A stretch of DNA of 64,000 nt from Hyaloperonospora brassicae (GCA_947650285.1 CANTFL010001312.1:496001-560000), one strand, 5' to 3'; shown: positions 34,509-46,686, numbered from the stretch's first letter. Notes: generated by a model from the letters alone, not told the origin. Made by a program: numbers and translations.

Positions 34509-37160
34509 CTACGACCGATCGACGTCGCCAGTCGCCCGACCGTCTTCAGCGTCAGCAGCTCCACTTCTTGCGCCCTTTGCTGCGCTGCTCAGCGGGACGG
34601 CCGCGCCGCTCGAGCGTCGCGTCAAGTCGGACCGCGAGTTCCGCAGGTTCTTCTTCTGCATGCGGTCAAACAGGCGCTGGTCAGCACGGGACACGGACGG
34701 GACCACGCGGTCGAGCGCACTCAGAAAGTGGCAGTGCTCAATGCGTAATCGGACCGTCGCGGCCGTCGAAAAGTCCGTCCCCCGCAGCGCCGCCACGCCC
34801 GCCTCCCGAACCAAAGCGCTGAGGTCGGCGCCGCTAAAGCCCTCGCAGCGCTCGTCGGCGGCAATAGCTTCGAGCTGAACCGACGATGCAATCGCACACT
34901 TGGACGCGAGCGTCTGGAGGATCTGATACCGCTCGGCCGCTGCCGGCAGCGGGACGTACAGCAGCTTGTCGAGGCGACCGGGACGCAGCATGGCCGAGTC
35001 GATAATGTCGGGGCGATTCGTCGCGGCAATCACAAACACGTTGCGCCGGCCGTCCAAGCCGTCCATCTCGGTCAGCAACTGGTTCACCACGCGCTCACTG
35101 ACGCCGTTGCCGCCAGCGTCGCCATTGGACCCACTGGAGCGGCGCGGCGCGAGAGCGTCGAGCTCGTCGAAAAAGATCACACAGGGAGACGACGCGCGGG
35201 CGCGCTGGAACACCTGCCGCACGGACCGCTCCGACTCGCCCACGTACTTGTCGAGCAGTTCAGGTCCCTTGATGCTGATAAAATTGGCTCCGCTTTCGTG
35301 GGCAATGGCTTTTGCCAGCAACGTTTTGCCGCAACCCGGTGGCCCGTACAGCAACACGCCAGCAGGCATGGACAAGCCAAGCGCTGCGAACCTTTCCGGG
35401 TGCGCAATGGGCTGCAGCACGGCAAGAGACAGCTCGTCGCGGACCTCCTTCAGCGCACCAATGTCGTCCCATGAGACGTCTGGAATCGTCGCAAACCCCT
35501 CGCGTTTCGAACTCGGCTGCACCTTTGGAATCGCAGCTTCAAAGTCCGCCATTGTGATGCTGAGCGGCGCCAACTGCGCTTCCGTGAACGGCGTCACCTG
35601 AACGCGCACGTCATTTGCTGCCGACCGGAGCGCATCCCCACTCTGCTCCGTCGCGGGATCCAGCGTCAGCTCCATCTCCGTCACTCCATTACTGACACCA
35701 CTTGTCCCCGCTGTCTCGGACACAGCCACCTCACTCGTTGCATCCATCGCGACGGCCGCCTTGTCCGCTTCCTTCATGGTCGTGAAGATACGGTTCACGG
35801 CGCCAACCGCCGCTTCCTTCGTCAGCGACACGAGGTCTGCGCCCACGTACCCCGGTGTGCGACGCGCGAGCGCTGCAAAGTCAAACGCCCCCTCGAGCGT
35901 CATTTTCCGTGCCAAGACGCGCAAGATCTTGTCCCGCGCTGCTTCGTCGGGGATGCCGAGACAGATCTCGCGGTCAAAGCGGCCCGCGCGCCGCAGCGCC
36001 GAGTCGAGCGCGTCGGGCCGGTTCGTCGCGCCAATGAGCACCACGGGTTTGCCGCCCGTGTTGGCCAAACTCAGCGAGTCAATGCTCGTGAGCAGCTGCG
36101 CGACAATGCGCTTCTCCATGCCCCGTGCCGACGTCTCGCGCTTGGGCGTAATCGCGTCAATCTCGTCGATAAACACGATCGACGGCGCGCACGCAATGGC
36201 TTCTGCAAACAGCGCCCGCACCTTCTGCTCCGACTCGCCCGACATGCCCGACACGACTTCGGGCGCGGCGATCTTGAGGAACGTCGCGCCGCACTCGCCG
36301 GCGATCGCGTGCGCCAGCATCGATTTGCCTGTCCCGGGCGGTCCATGCAGCAGAACGCCCCGCGGGGGCTCCACCCCCAAGTGCACGTAGAGCTCGGGAT
36401 GCCTCAGCGGGTACTCAATGAGCTCCCGAATGTCCTGCAGCACCGCGTGGAGGCCGCCCATGTCCGCGTACCGCACGTCGGGGCGCTCGACGACAAACCC
36501 CACGTCGTCGTCGTTGTTGTCGCTGTTTTGCTCGAGAGCTTTTTCTATCTTGTGCCGGCCACGTTTCGCTTTTTTCACCGCTGCTTTTGACGCGTTTGGG
36601 GCCTGGGCCACGTACGTTAGTTGCACGGCGCGAGTCAGTGCATTGGCCGCACCGGTTGCGGCACGTGTTGCGCCGGCCGTGTGCTCGAGGCGCTCGTCGT
36701 CGTCGTCGTCGGTGCGCGCGCGCTTCGGGCCGTCGGCGCTCGAGGCACTGCGGCCGTGCGTTGTATTGCCATTATTGCGGGTCTTCTTGCCCGGCGCGTG
36801 GGTGGGGCGGCGGCCAGCGCTGATTGGATGGCTCGTCGCGTGATTATTGGCGATCGTCGCGTGATTATTGGCGATCGTCGCGTGATTATTGGCGATCGTC
36901 GCATTGTTACAATTGCGGGCGGTCGTCGTAGTATTGTTGTCCGTAGAGTCCATTTGGTTGGTCTCGAGGCCTGGCACCGGCGCGGCGGTCGTTGTCAGCA
37001 CTTTGGCCACGACTTTGCGCAGTGCAGCCAGTGGTTTGCGCTGGTACTCGGCATACGTTTCGCGCAAGTGCGACGTGACGGTGACGTCGCCTGGACACGC
37101 GCCGCGCGCCTCGCATTCGCGCAGGTACTGCCGCACGTGGAACCGCACTTTGGCTTCCAT
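34509..37160 (-). CDS. NVL: NVL/Rix7-type double AAA ATPase, ribosome biogenesis
   Basis: A single-exon gene of 883 residues. Residues 1-55 resemble the NVL N-terminal domain. Residues about 87-108 contain three copies of NNHATIA. A basic stretch (VKKAKRGRHKIEKALEQ, about 195-211) could be a nuclear signal. AAA1 has RYADMGGL, Walker A GPPGTGKS (273-280), Walker B IVFIDEID (328-335) and a sensor ATNRPDALDSALRRAGRFD. AAA2 has SWDDIGAL, Walker A GPPGCGKT (606-613), Walker B VIFFDELD (661-668) and ATNRPDIIDSAMLRPGRLD. Both catalytic sites look complete. NVL/Rix7 unfolds and removes assembly factors from pre-60S particles in the nucleolus. CDC48/p97 is a relative, but the N-terminal region and insertions fit NVL better. 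Confidence 0.92.
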   Translation of the reverse strand: MEAKVRFHVRQYLRECEARGACPGDVTVTSHLRETYAEYQRKPLAALRKVVAKVLTTTAAPVPGLETNQMDSTDNNTTTTARNCNNATIANNHATIANNHATIANNHATSHPISAGRRPTHAPGKKTRNNGNTTHGRSASSADGPKRARTDDDDDERLEHTAGATRAATGAANALTRAVQLTYVAQAPNASKAAVKKAKRGRHKIEKALEQNSDNNDDDVGFVVERPDVRYADMGGLHAVLQDIRELIEYPLRHPELYVHLGVEPPRGVLLHGPPGTGKSMLAHAIAGECGATFLKIAAPEVVSGMSGESEQKVRALFAEAIACAPSIVFIDEIDAITPKRETSARGMEKRIVAQLLTSIDSLSLANTGGKPVVLIGATNRPDALDSALRRAGRFDREICLGIPDEAARDKILRVLARKMTLEGAFDFAALARRTPGYVGADLVSLTKEAAVGAVNRIFTTMKEADKAAVAMDATSEVAVSETAGTSGVSNGVTEMELTLDPATEQSGDALRSAANDVRVQVTPFTEAQLAPLSITMADFEAAIPKVQPSSKREGFATIPDVSWDDIGALKEVRDELSLAVLQPIAHPERFAALGLSMPAGVLLYGPPGCGKTLLAKAIAHESGANFISIKGPELLDKYVGESERSVRQVFQRARASSPCVIFFDELDALAPRRSSGSNGDAGGNGVSERVVNQLLTEMDGLDGRRNVFVIAATNRPDIIDSAMLRPGRLDKLLYVPLPAAAERYQILQTLASKCAIASSVQLEAIAADERCEGFSGADLSALVREAGVAALRGTDFSTAATVRLRIEHCHFLSALDRVVPSVSRADQRLFDRMQKKNLRNSRSDLTRRSSGAAVPLSSAAKGARSGAADAEDGRATGDVDRS
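36840..36902 (-). repeat. Three exact 21-bp tandem repeats in the NVL coding region
   Basis: The unit GTGATTATTGGCGATCGTCGC occurs three times in succession (36840, 36861, 36882). On the coding strand it encodes a seven-residue unit (ANNHATI register) in the disordered linker before AAA1. The unit is a whole number of codons, so copy number can change without a frameshift. Confidence 0.95.
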
Positions 37161-39457
37161 GCTGGCGCTATATTGTGGGTTTGTGGATTTTGTCCGGCGT
37201 TGTATTGTAGCGGAAATGGACGTCTGCGTTTTTTATTGCTGGTTGTTTACTGGTGGTGGGGACTTGCGGCGGGGATTGGTGGAAAACGGGCACTGCGCAC
37301 GGACATTGAAACAAAGTGCTTTTCTTTGTTCGATGCACGAAAAAGAACATGTTGTCGAAGGCCACTTCGACGACCGCATGCTGTTCAATTGGTTGATGGC
37401 TTTTTGCAGAAAGTGAAAAAAGAGCTTCGAGTACCGTGTACGCCTCAATACAAGTCGCTATGCGACGATAAGCGTGTGCAACGGCATAGAAAAAAGGTCA
37501 TATCGCGAGTCCATTCCGTGAAAAGGCAGAAAGTAGTACTATAGCACGAGGCGGTACGACCGCTTCCGAATGCTCAGATTGCAGCAAACAAATACACACT
37601 GGACACGAGAGCTTTCTCTGTAGGTGTTACGTCAGTCATTGCATTGACTCTGGGGGTCTTCGTACTGCGGTCATGTCATCACTTTGCTATCTTTTACCGG
37701 ACTAACTCAGTATCAAACCGCTTTCTCGTCCTTCGACTCATGGACCTACTAAGCCTCTTTGCATGATGCCAAGAAAAGTTCGCCTACCATTCGACTGTGC
37801 GTAGTCGATTTCAACAAGTCGTCTGCACGCGCAACATGCCAGCGTGAGCACGATGGGGAGGTTCAGGCTGCACAGCGGTCTATGTCGGTCGAAACGTTGA
37901 TTGCAATGAGTCGTATTGAGTCGACTTCTCTGTCCCACATTCCTCATCGTGAACTCGCCTCGTGCCACTTTATCAACAGCTCAGTATTGTTAGAGCAATG
38001 TCGAAGGTACGAGCGGTGTCGAATCGAGGAAACCGCAGCAAAATACAAAGAGAGTCCATCGTGCATGTGCAGCTATTATCTTTGTTTTTCGATGGCCATC
38101 CGTCGTCTGCTGTCATGCCACTCCCGCCGCTGTCGTCTCGCAACCATCTCTATCTCACACACACCAGTGGTATAACAGCGTCACAGGAGCTCGTCGACGG
38201 GAGGAGAGTAGAACCGCGTGCATGGATGAGCTAATCAAGTGCCAGGAGTGGACTGGCTGACAGGGTATATATATGAACCCAGCGGACAAGTGGCCGCGTT
38301 CCAAACACAAGTGGTATGCAGCCCAAAGGAGCGAGAGTCGTTTGTAAGAACACGCAGCGTACGGGTCTATTTCCTGCTAATCTTTCCATGTGAAACCGGA
38401 AGTCAATGGAGAAATAGACATTCCATGTTGATCGCCCGTTCTTGCTCGATACCTTCTCTGCAGTTCAGTATCTCGTACTAGCACGTGTCTATCATGCAGG
38501 ACAATGCTCGCATCACAGATGAACCTCTTGTACAGCAAAGGATCCACAGCATGGTGCGAAGTGGTGGCCTGGAAGTCCTGTGGCTTCAGATCGTATCGAA
38601 GCTATCTACGTACAGGTTTACACCACAGTTCCTCGCAAGGAGCTTGTCGATACTTTCGTTTTTTTGCAAAGTGCTTTCGTCGTACAAATGTAGGCACAGC
38701 AAGTGACAGACATCCGGTGCTCGTTCTCATTTCATTACAGTACTACAGTAGCAAACGCTTGACTGCTTCTCTTACACAGCCGGTGTAGGAATTTGTATCC
38801 ACGGGGAAGTCCGACGAACAGAGATGTCGGGCAAAACACACGCGCATAGATATATGTATATGCATACATGTATATGTACATGTATATATCCACTTATGCG
38901 TTGACTGCCCGCCACTTGTTCCTGCGACCCTTAACACGCTTATGCCTCAGGTTGGGGTATCGTGACGGAAAGTGTCGACTGGCATTACATGACTACTCCC
39001 AAGAGTCTGTATCACACACAATACACTGTACAAACTTAAACACTTCAACAGCTGGTCCCGTTCCTTCTGCCCCCAATTGTTGCCTTTTCAGTGCTTGTAC
39101 GGGATATGACAAGCCTCCTCTTCCTGAGCCACAACGCCCAAGTTTGTGCGAGTCGATGCGAGCTGATGTGGAATTCCCAGCAGGCTCATGGTGCTTGATG
39201 TCTGATGTCTAATGCCTGCAATTTGTACACTCCAAGTATCGCTTGAAACCGTGGAGTCCACCCCAATCTGTGATTGCACAGTGACACTAGAACGTAGATC
39301 ACACGTACTCTTTGCCATGACTACGTGTGAGTCAATGTGCAAAGCGATTGGCAATCCAATCCAAGTACGGTATCATCCGAGCACAGAGAGTGCAATCAAT
39401 GACAGACGTCAGTTGTTATCGCCATGGAAATATCGGAATCAATGTTTTGCAACCGTT
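37161..39457. other. Intergenic, 2.3 kb, nothing recognised
   Basis: Holds the NVL promoter side and the 3' flank of the TMEM94-like gene. A short purine-pyrimidine alternating AT run (ATATGTATATGCATACATG and similar) lies at about 38852-38888. Open frames are short and match no family I recognise. Confidence 0.5.
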
Positions 39458-42400
39458 TTATTTGGGGCTCCACATTCCGAGCCGCGTGTCAAACTGCATT
39501 CGCAGAAATTTATTGTAACGAACGAGGTGTCGTTTGTCATGCATCTTGACTGCTTCGTCCACGCAAATAACGACCAGCGGCCACAAGCCTAATATCACAA
39601 TCCAAAACATCCGTGGGACTGACTGGCTCACGAATTGCCATAGAGTGACTCCGTCGGGACCGACGATTCCCGCGCGAAAGATGCAAAGCAAGATGTGCAA
39701 GCACAGCATCACAGTCGACACGGCCACCCAAATGATGTTTCGAAACGGGGATACCTTCAAAATGCTCTCACATCGATACAGATATTCGCACGATGAAGTT
39801 ACAATACAGATACCAATCGATAGCAGCATACCGGCCTCGGCGCGATCCACTGCGGCAACAACAGCAGCTCGCCGTGGCCTCATCGTCTCGAGTTCGTAAT
39901 CACAGAGGAAATCGGTCCATTGGAAGTCGTGGAATTTTTTGACTCCGAAAGCGTCTGGATTATAAATGTGTGATGCTTGAAGAGAAAAGCCAAGCAAGCA
40001 CTCGAACACAACAATGGATAGCAGTGCTGACGGCACATGACGCACGACGAAGTATCCTATCAATCGTGGCAGATCTTCTTCCATATCAATTTCTTCGTTC
40101 TTACGCGGTGTCTTTTTCATCACGTCTTTCTCACATGCTGACGCAAGCATTGAGAGACCGAGTACTGGAACCAAAACCCACAACAGCCAAAACATTGAGG
40201 AGCAGCTCAGCTGCGGTAAGTGCGGGAACGGTACGGCATACGAGACGAGAACGATCGTGGCGATGAAAAGCTGCGAGACGAAGATGAACGCGTTCATCTG
40301 GTAATAATTCGTAAGCATACGTCGTCCCAGTCGAATAAGTTCGATCAAATGAGCCACACTAGCTGTTCCGCCCCTAGTGGCATCGTCGTTGCTGCCAGTA
40401 AAATCTGCGCTTCCCTTCTCGTGACTTTCCGCGTCATCTGACGCGCTCTTCAAGCGGAAGGCACACGCTAGCGAGTTGAGAATGTGGCTGAACTGAATGT
40501 CCTCATCGGAAAGCACGGGCAGCTCTTTTCCACAAGGAATTGACTTATCAAAGAATGCTTGTACTCCTCCCTGGAATGCCACCGCCAAGTCTGCTTTCGA
40601 AAATAAAGGCGCGTTGCTCTCCTTCAAGGACGAGCCAACACCCATTACCACTTCATGATTTTCTTGGAAAATGGAAATCATCTCGCTGATCGTTTCGGGC
40701 GTGCTGTCCGTATATAGCGACACTAACAACGGCACGTTGTCCACTTCAGCAATATGTCGCTTGATAGCCTCCACGCCATGTGGCAAGCGGGCTTTCACGT
40801 CCCAGTCCGAGTAATTTGAAGTCATGCGGTGAGGATCGGGGTCGTCACTGTCAAGTGAGCGCAGCGAAATAGCACAATTCCAGTCTGTCTCGATGCCCAT
40901 CTTTTCGGCAAGCAGTTTGCTCCTGCGCATGTTGCGCGGAGAAAAGTACACAAAGCGAACACCGCACGCATTCAAGTCTTCGATAAAGTCAGGAGTATGT
41001 TGCTTCGGTTGGACTCCTGTTGCGACCATACCCAAGAAGATCTGATTATCTTGAATGTGCCAAAGCCTGGACTCTTTCTCAGCAGAGCTCGTTTCGGATG
41101 GCTGCGGCCCCGCTGACGACTCAAAGTCGCTGAACGTCAGGATCCCGCGGCGTCTGACAGGCGGCGTTACTTGCCCACTTGGCGGGACTTCCATTGACCT
41201 AGCTGGTTGCTTACCAGGCACCGGGTCCTGGTCTATCGGCGTGCCGTCGGCTGAGTTCGGCGAAACTAGTGGTGACGCTGGATTGATGGAATGCCTCTGG
41301 CGTCTGTTTTCGTGTCCACATCCTTGGTCTTCACTCACGTTGCTGGAGAAAGGTATACTGCTTCGTCGTATGGGTGAGTGCGGGGAGTTCAACCCGCTCG
41401 TCGTACTGTCGTCCACAAGATACACAGGTGGCATTTTACCTTCAAATCGGTTTGGTAGACCGAGAGTCGAGCATCCATTGTGTGTGTTGCTGTTGAATCC
41501 AGTCTGGCTAAAAAGATGATTGAGCTTGTGAGGGACGGGAACATACGAGAAAGCGACGCAATCCAGGTCCTCGACGCGCCACTGATTGTACATGTCAAGA
41601 ATCATGCGTTGTTTCTCGCTTGTCAGTGGACATATGGACTTGCCGTCCCAGTATTCACTACAATGAGCAAGCACAACAGTCGGATGACCACGTGACAGTA
41701 GCTGATGGCGATTGGAACGCTTGTCGAGAATGACTGTCGAATAGAGATGCGATTTCAGATTGCCCCGGTATCGCGTATCTTCCTGGCCTTGGTCATGATG
41801 ATCGTTCGTGTGTTCATGATGCGCGAGACGAGGACAGATTATGTGAACAGATTGGCGTCTTTCGAACATCGTCAAGTCCTCCGCGACGCAAAAGCCCATT
41901 TCACGAGAGAGATTTAGCAGATACTTTGGAAATGGCAACATCCGGATATGAGCTGCGAGACGTTGCATACAGCTTCGCAAAGACGGATCACGCGTGTCTT
42001 CGTCATCAACCGGACAAAGCCTCTCATTTACAAGATAACGCATGTTTTCATCGTAGTGTCGGGCTGGGTTTTCGTCATCGTTCACCATGATTGCCAATCC
42101 AATTGGCTTAAGCGATGCTAAGTGCTGCTTCCATTTTGGGTCCTCAAACTTTAGTCCTGTGTCGCAATTGCGCTCAGCATGCAGATCCAGAACCGTCGAA
42201 TTGTTGTTCTGTTTCTCATTGAGCAGAAAGATCTCTTCCACTGATGGTGTCTGCTCGCACAAAATATCATCGTCAAAACAACACAGCATCGTGATGTTCC
42301 CCAACCGCTCGAGCAGCCGGAAAGAGCGGAAAGGTACCGGTAGGTGTCGCCGGTCGGACACATGTGCGCGATCACACCGCATTATACGAAATCGAAGTAC

Positions 42401-43926
42401 GACCAAAAAGTACTGAAGCGACCGTGTCACGGCAGATTGCTTTTCAGCTTTTTCCGAGCGCAGTTTTTCTCGGTCATCGACGTCGTACATATCGGGTGGT
42501 ACGAGCGCTGTCGCTTTCAGAATCGATGCCATCGCGCTGTCAACGCGAGAAGTGTACGCGTCAAAGCCCGCCTTGTTCTTGAGCACTTTCGATGTTTCGC
42601 TGTTCACGTCTGGTGTCTTTGCTTGTACACTTACTTGCTCCTTAATAGATCCGTCTGCATTGCTGTCACTTGCTTTCTTCGACCCTTTCTGCTTCTTGAA
42701 TTCTGTCGGGACCAAAATGTCATCGAATGAGCCCAAGATAGAAGCAGTGGCAGCTGCCTCGGCAACAAACAGAACCAACGGTGTGTTGAGTGAAGCGAAA
42801 CAAAGCCAGATGCCTATCGGCCCCATAAGAATGTGCGCGAGAGTAACGTCGAGAGACCGATGCTGCACGACTGCACGCAGTCCAATTGCAGCAAGCAGCA
42901 ACACGGAGTACCACATGCAAACGCGCGCGGCCACGAGTCTTGCAAGAGTCTGCAGCTTTTGTGTCGGTGTGACGGGCCTGTTGATCCGAAACAAAGCATC
43001 TTCGATGTCTCGTACCACGGGCGTCTCCATCATTTCGAAAATCCGCATCTCCCCACACAGCTCGAGCAGCAGCGGCGGGTCAAACGTTGCAGTGCATCTT
43101 GTCGTGTCTTTCGCCTGTTTCCGAGTCCACGGCGGTAGCTTACGTCCTCGCGGGTACACTTGCTGTTCTTCATTTGCACTGCCTTCTACGGACCGAACGG
43201 CGCCCGGGACAATGTCCCCACTCATGAGCCCCACAACGTCGCCCTCGACGAGCAAATTCATCGGCATCCGTTGCCACTGGTTGTCGCGAAAGCACGCAAT
43301 GTAGCTATGTGACGGCAAGAGAACCGTCGGCTCGCGTTCAGCTCCGAGCCACGAAGGCCGTGGCTCGTCCTCTGCTTGATCGAAGAGCTGCTCCTTCTCC
43401 CCGTCCCGTGTACCTCGGACCATCTGCTGCACCGCCACTCGAACGCGCTCCGCCGTCTCGGCGTGATACCGCCGCGTTTGCCTCCCGTTCAACAGGACGT
43501 TCCCCCCGCGGCAGCCACGAGGAACGCTGCTTCGGCCACTGCCGTCAGTCCTCGCGCGTCTCCGTCCTGATCGGCTCCAGCCACGCGCCGGACCGCATCC
43601 GCGACGCGGAAAGACGCGCACAGCGCCAGCAGCAGCAGAAACGGGTCGTACAGCGCCGTCGTGGGCGTCCTCGAGTCTTCTTTCTCCTGGATCTTGCACT
43701 GGATGGCCTGGAGCAAGCGCGTGCGAGCTGTGCGCATGGACAGACCCAACGCGACTGCAGACGATCGGGCGCTGCTGCTGCTGCTGTTCGTGGCGGTCGC
43801 TGTGGCGGTCGTGTAGCCGTCGAGGGAGCGGCGGCGGTTGGGGTGATTGGGCGGCCGGGAAGCCGAGCGCGACGTGGTCGCTCGACGCTGTCGGAGTCGA
43901 GAAGCGGGCGGTGTGGAGGAGGCCAT
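39458..43926 (-). CDS. TMEM94: TMEM94-like P-type-ATPase-related membrane protein (frameshift in this sequence)
   Basis: The start is ATG 43926 (MASSTPPASRL); the main frame to 39458 has no ATG of its own near its 5' end. The frames join at the GGGGGG run (43502-43507 on +): one extra G gives a continuous protein of about 1489 residues. Evidence for TMEM94 is the segment MLCCFDDDILCEQTPSVEEIF (P-type phosphorylation region, DKTG replaced), RFVYFSPRNMRRSKLL, AEKMGIETDWNCAISL, and VPLLVSLYTDSTPETISEMI. The N-terminal half has paired hydrophobic segments around a P-type actuator-like part (LVEGDVVGLMSGDIVPG), and the C-terminal third has about six membrane segments. Human TMEM94 is an ER protein linked to Mg transport. 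The altered phosphorylation motif argues against ordinary P-type catalysis. Confidence 0.87.
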
Positions 43927-44056
43927 CGGCGAGTAGAGGGCGGCCGCAGTGCGACGCGGGGCGAGTGCTGAGGCGCGCGCACGCGATGGCAGCGCGCATG
44001 GACAGAGTGATGGTCACGTTGCGGTTACGGATAGGTCGTATCCGAACGGTGAGCGA

Positions 44057-46686
44057 TAGGGGTATTGCTCCTATATACGGACGATCCGGATACGCCGTAA
44101 CTACGCTATTTACGGCGCGGGGCCCGACCCGAGATGCGGTTATTTACGGATCCTTATGTACATGGCAAGGAACGTCCAAATCAGTTCGAAAGAAGTCGGC
44201 GGTCTGTATTGACACTGAAGATTCCCCCGAGACGACACAAAAAGAATGTGAAATGAAACAAAAGGATGGATACGTCTACAACATTTCCATAGCAACAGAA
44301 CGCGGGTGATCAGAATGTGAGGCTTTGTAGGCGCTTGAACTGCCGTGCGTGCATCACGCCTTCCAGGGAGAAGTCTGTCAAGCTCATGCGGTGAATATCT
44401 TTCTCCCATTTGAGGATGGAGAAGTCGCTTTCCATGATAACGTCCCTGGGAATGTGCTTGCGAGCCCACCGCAAAACTTCTCCAAGTTCTTGAAACGACA
44501 CATGGTAATTTCCCATGCCTTATTGAAAGGCGTATGGTAGTGCATGCATCGATCGCGTTACGAAAAGGCTCTTCGTCGAGGTAAGCCTTCTTCAGATCGC
44601 GAAACTTGATTCCAATGAAATCCATTGTCGCTTGCGCAGAAACAGGGGCCGAACGACCCTCCAGACGTTCGCGTTGCGCGCGCACAATCGAAGTGAAGTC
44701 TTTTCCATTTAACATAAGGAGCTCATGCGGTGAAACCGGTGGCAAAATATCCAGGGAAGCGCTGTACCCTTCAGTTTCGTTCAGCTACTACCTGATCCAA
44801 CCCATCAATCAGATTCATTATTCCCTTGCCCAAGTTTCGTGCCAAGTTATCCACCGCGACTCGCCCAGCATCTTGCATGCGATCCAGCACGAAACCGGCT
44901 ATATTTTCAAGGAATGTTATCACGGCGGCGGTCTGGGTTGTATATAACCGTCGAGGGAGGCCACATTGCTGTCTGCGTTAATATCCGCCCGCTGTCCGGA
45001 TGTTAATGGCCCGTTCGCGTTGACCATCTCTTGGTAGGAAGCCTGCAAGTTTGCAAGCGCTTGGCGCTGCTTAGATACCAAAGTGTCGTCCCGTTGCAGC
45101 TGCTTGAACGTGGCTGTTGCGGCTGCGGACACATCTTCTACGAACATTAGGACAACCCACCATTCATGCGACGGCTTACAAAAAGTATTCTTCGCCCGGA
45201 CATATTCCATGATATCTACACGGTGCATTTTGAAGCAGCTGGCTACGTTTGACATGGATTCCCACCTTGTTCCAGCGAGCGTCCGGCATTTCGTACCCAT
45301 GTCGTTAATCAAGTTTTGTTGCCGGCGCAGGTATCCGATGAGGGCTGTGAGAAGTGACACAAATTGCTCGTCCATCGAATCTTCGTAGAACGATCGAAAA
45401 GTCAAGTCCAGCTGATTTAAACCACACCAGATGCGATGGAAACCAGGGAGTGCGGCTTGTTCAAACAACGTTGCGACTCCAGCAATGCGTCCCTTCCTCC
45501 TTGGTTCGACATCCGTTGAGATGGAAATCAACATGTTCCTCCATTGGGGCAGAGCACATTCAGTACTGCCGAATCTTGGCGGTACACCTCTGCTGCAGTA
45601 TGCCTGCCGAAAACCGGGATCCCAATCAGGTGCAGGTTCAGGATCTCTCTATGCCAGAAGAGTCGAAGGCGGACATCGAGGTAAGACGTCGACATGTGAG
45701 TGGACATATCCAAAGAGATTGAGAATACCCAGCTCTTCTCCAAGATGTCCTGGATGTGTTGCAAATTTAATGCCAATGTAAAACGAGCGTATTGAATGAT
45801 CTTTTCATCCTTGGCAGTGCCTATCTCTGCAATGCCGCTGACTTCCTTCGTCATTGATTCCAGAGTTTCTAATTGGCGAAATTAGACTATAGTGCTAAGG
45901 AACTTGGCGACCAGGTTGAACTGGCGAGGGTTTGTGATCTAGATTTCGTACTTTGTCGCTGCCAATTGCGGGTCTTGCACCGTGGCTGGGTCTACTTCCT
46001 GGAAGATCCTCAGTGCTCTTTCCCTGGAGGCATTTAGAAGACCGTCGTCGTCGTCCTGGTCCAATAACAGGGCCTCGATGATATCGTCAACAATGGCCTT
46101 ATTGACATGGAGTTGCAGTGGTGTCTGTTTATCAGCGAAATGAGAAGAAATGGTGTTGGCATGGCGGACCGGGGCATTCCTCTGAAAGTACGCGGCCTTG
46201 GAATCCCTTACCAAAACCTTGAACCGTTCCCAACGATTTTTATGCTGCCCGCGCATATGCTGGACGTAGTTGTCCGTACGGAACGGTGCCGTGAACGTCT
46301 TAACATTCTCCGTTTTGCGGAGTTTGGGTTGAGCAACTGCGGTGTCTTCACGGCCGAAGTGGATGCAAAAGAGGCATTTCGCCGAGATCACATTTGACGA
46401 GCCCAGCAGCCGGCTTGCGACGGTAAGCCCGTAGTCAATTTCGTGGGCTACGTTGAAGGGAGTTTCGCGGGCATATTGGGGAGAAGAGCTGCAGCTGGTA
46501 GTATTTTGAGGGGGCAGAGTGTGAGACCGCAGGAGAGGCGCGAGGGAAGCGAAGGGAAGAGCAAGTGGGAGTCTCCGAAGAACTTTTGATTAATCCTTAT
46601 ATACGGCGCCACCTCGGACGTTATTTACGGCTATTTACGGATCGAGTCCTTAGAATCCGTTTTCGGCGATAGGGGTACCGCTCCTA
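44057..46686 (-). mobile_element. hAT-like DNA transposon relic
   Basis: TAGGGGTATTGCTCCTA (44057-44073) and TAGGGGTACCGCTCCTA (46670-46686) bound a 2.6-kb segment and differ at only two central bases. The motif is itself nearly palindromic, so it can be read as terminal inverted repeats. Inside both ends the motif TTATTTACGG or CTATTTACGG recurs, as subterminal repeats of hAT elements do. The interior carries broken transposase frames. A clear 8-bp target duplication was not identified; GAGCGA on the left and TAGCGAGA on the right are only suggestive. Confidence 0.65.
44310..46391 (-). pseudogene. BED-finger hAT-like transposase remnant
   Basis: Read from 46391 downwards, the minus strand starts with a BED-type zinc finger (KCLFCIHFGRE, later YVQHMRGQHKNRW; a CxxC...HxxxxH arrangement), followed by ANTISSHFADKQTPL and an acidic stretch. 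A second piece (45854-45528) contains ISLDMSTHMSTSYLDVRLRL, matching the first catalytic strand of hAT ribonuclease-H-like domains. A third (45534-44940) contains CGLNQLDLTFRSFY and a region around GTRWESMSNV. At least three frame breaks or stops separate the pieces, so no transposase can be produced. The family assignment rests on domain order and style, without an alignment. Confidence 0.6.

Noticed and set aside
37168..37544. Short frames upstream of NVL
   Set aside because: Overlapping, without ATG context or recognisable content, and they lie in the NVL promoter region.
43927..44017. Non-ATG extension of the TMEM94-like frame to 44017
   Set aside because: It begins at GTG, and its first 170 residues are in a different frame from the more plausible ATG-started N-terminus at 43926. 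The Arg/Pro-rich translation looks like an out-of-frame reading.
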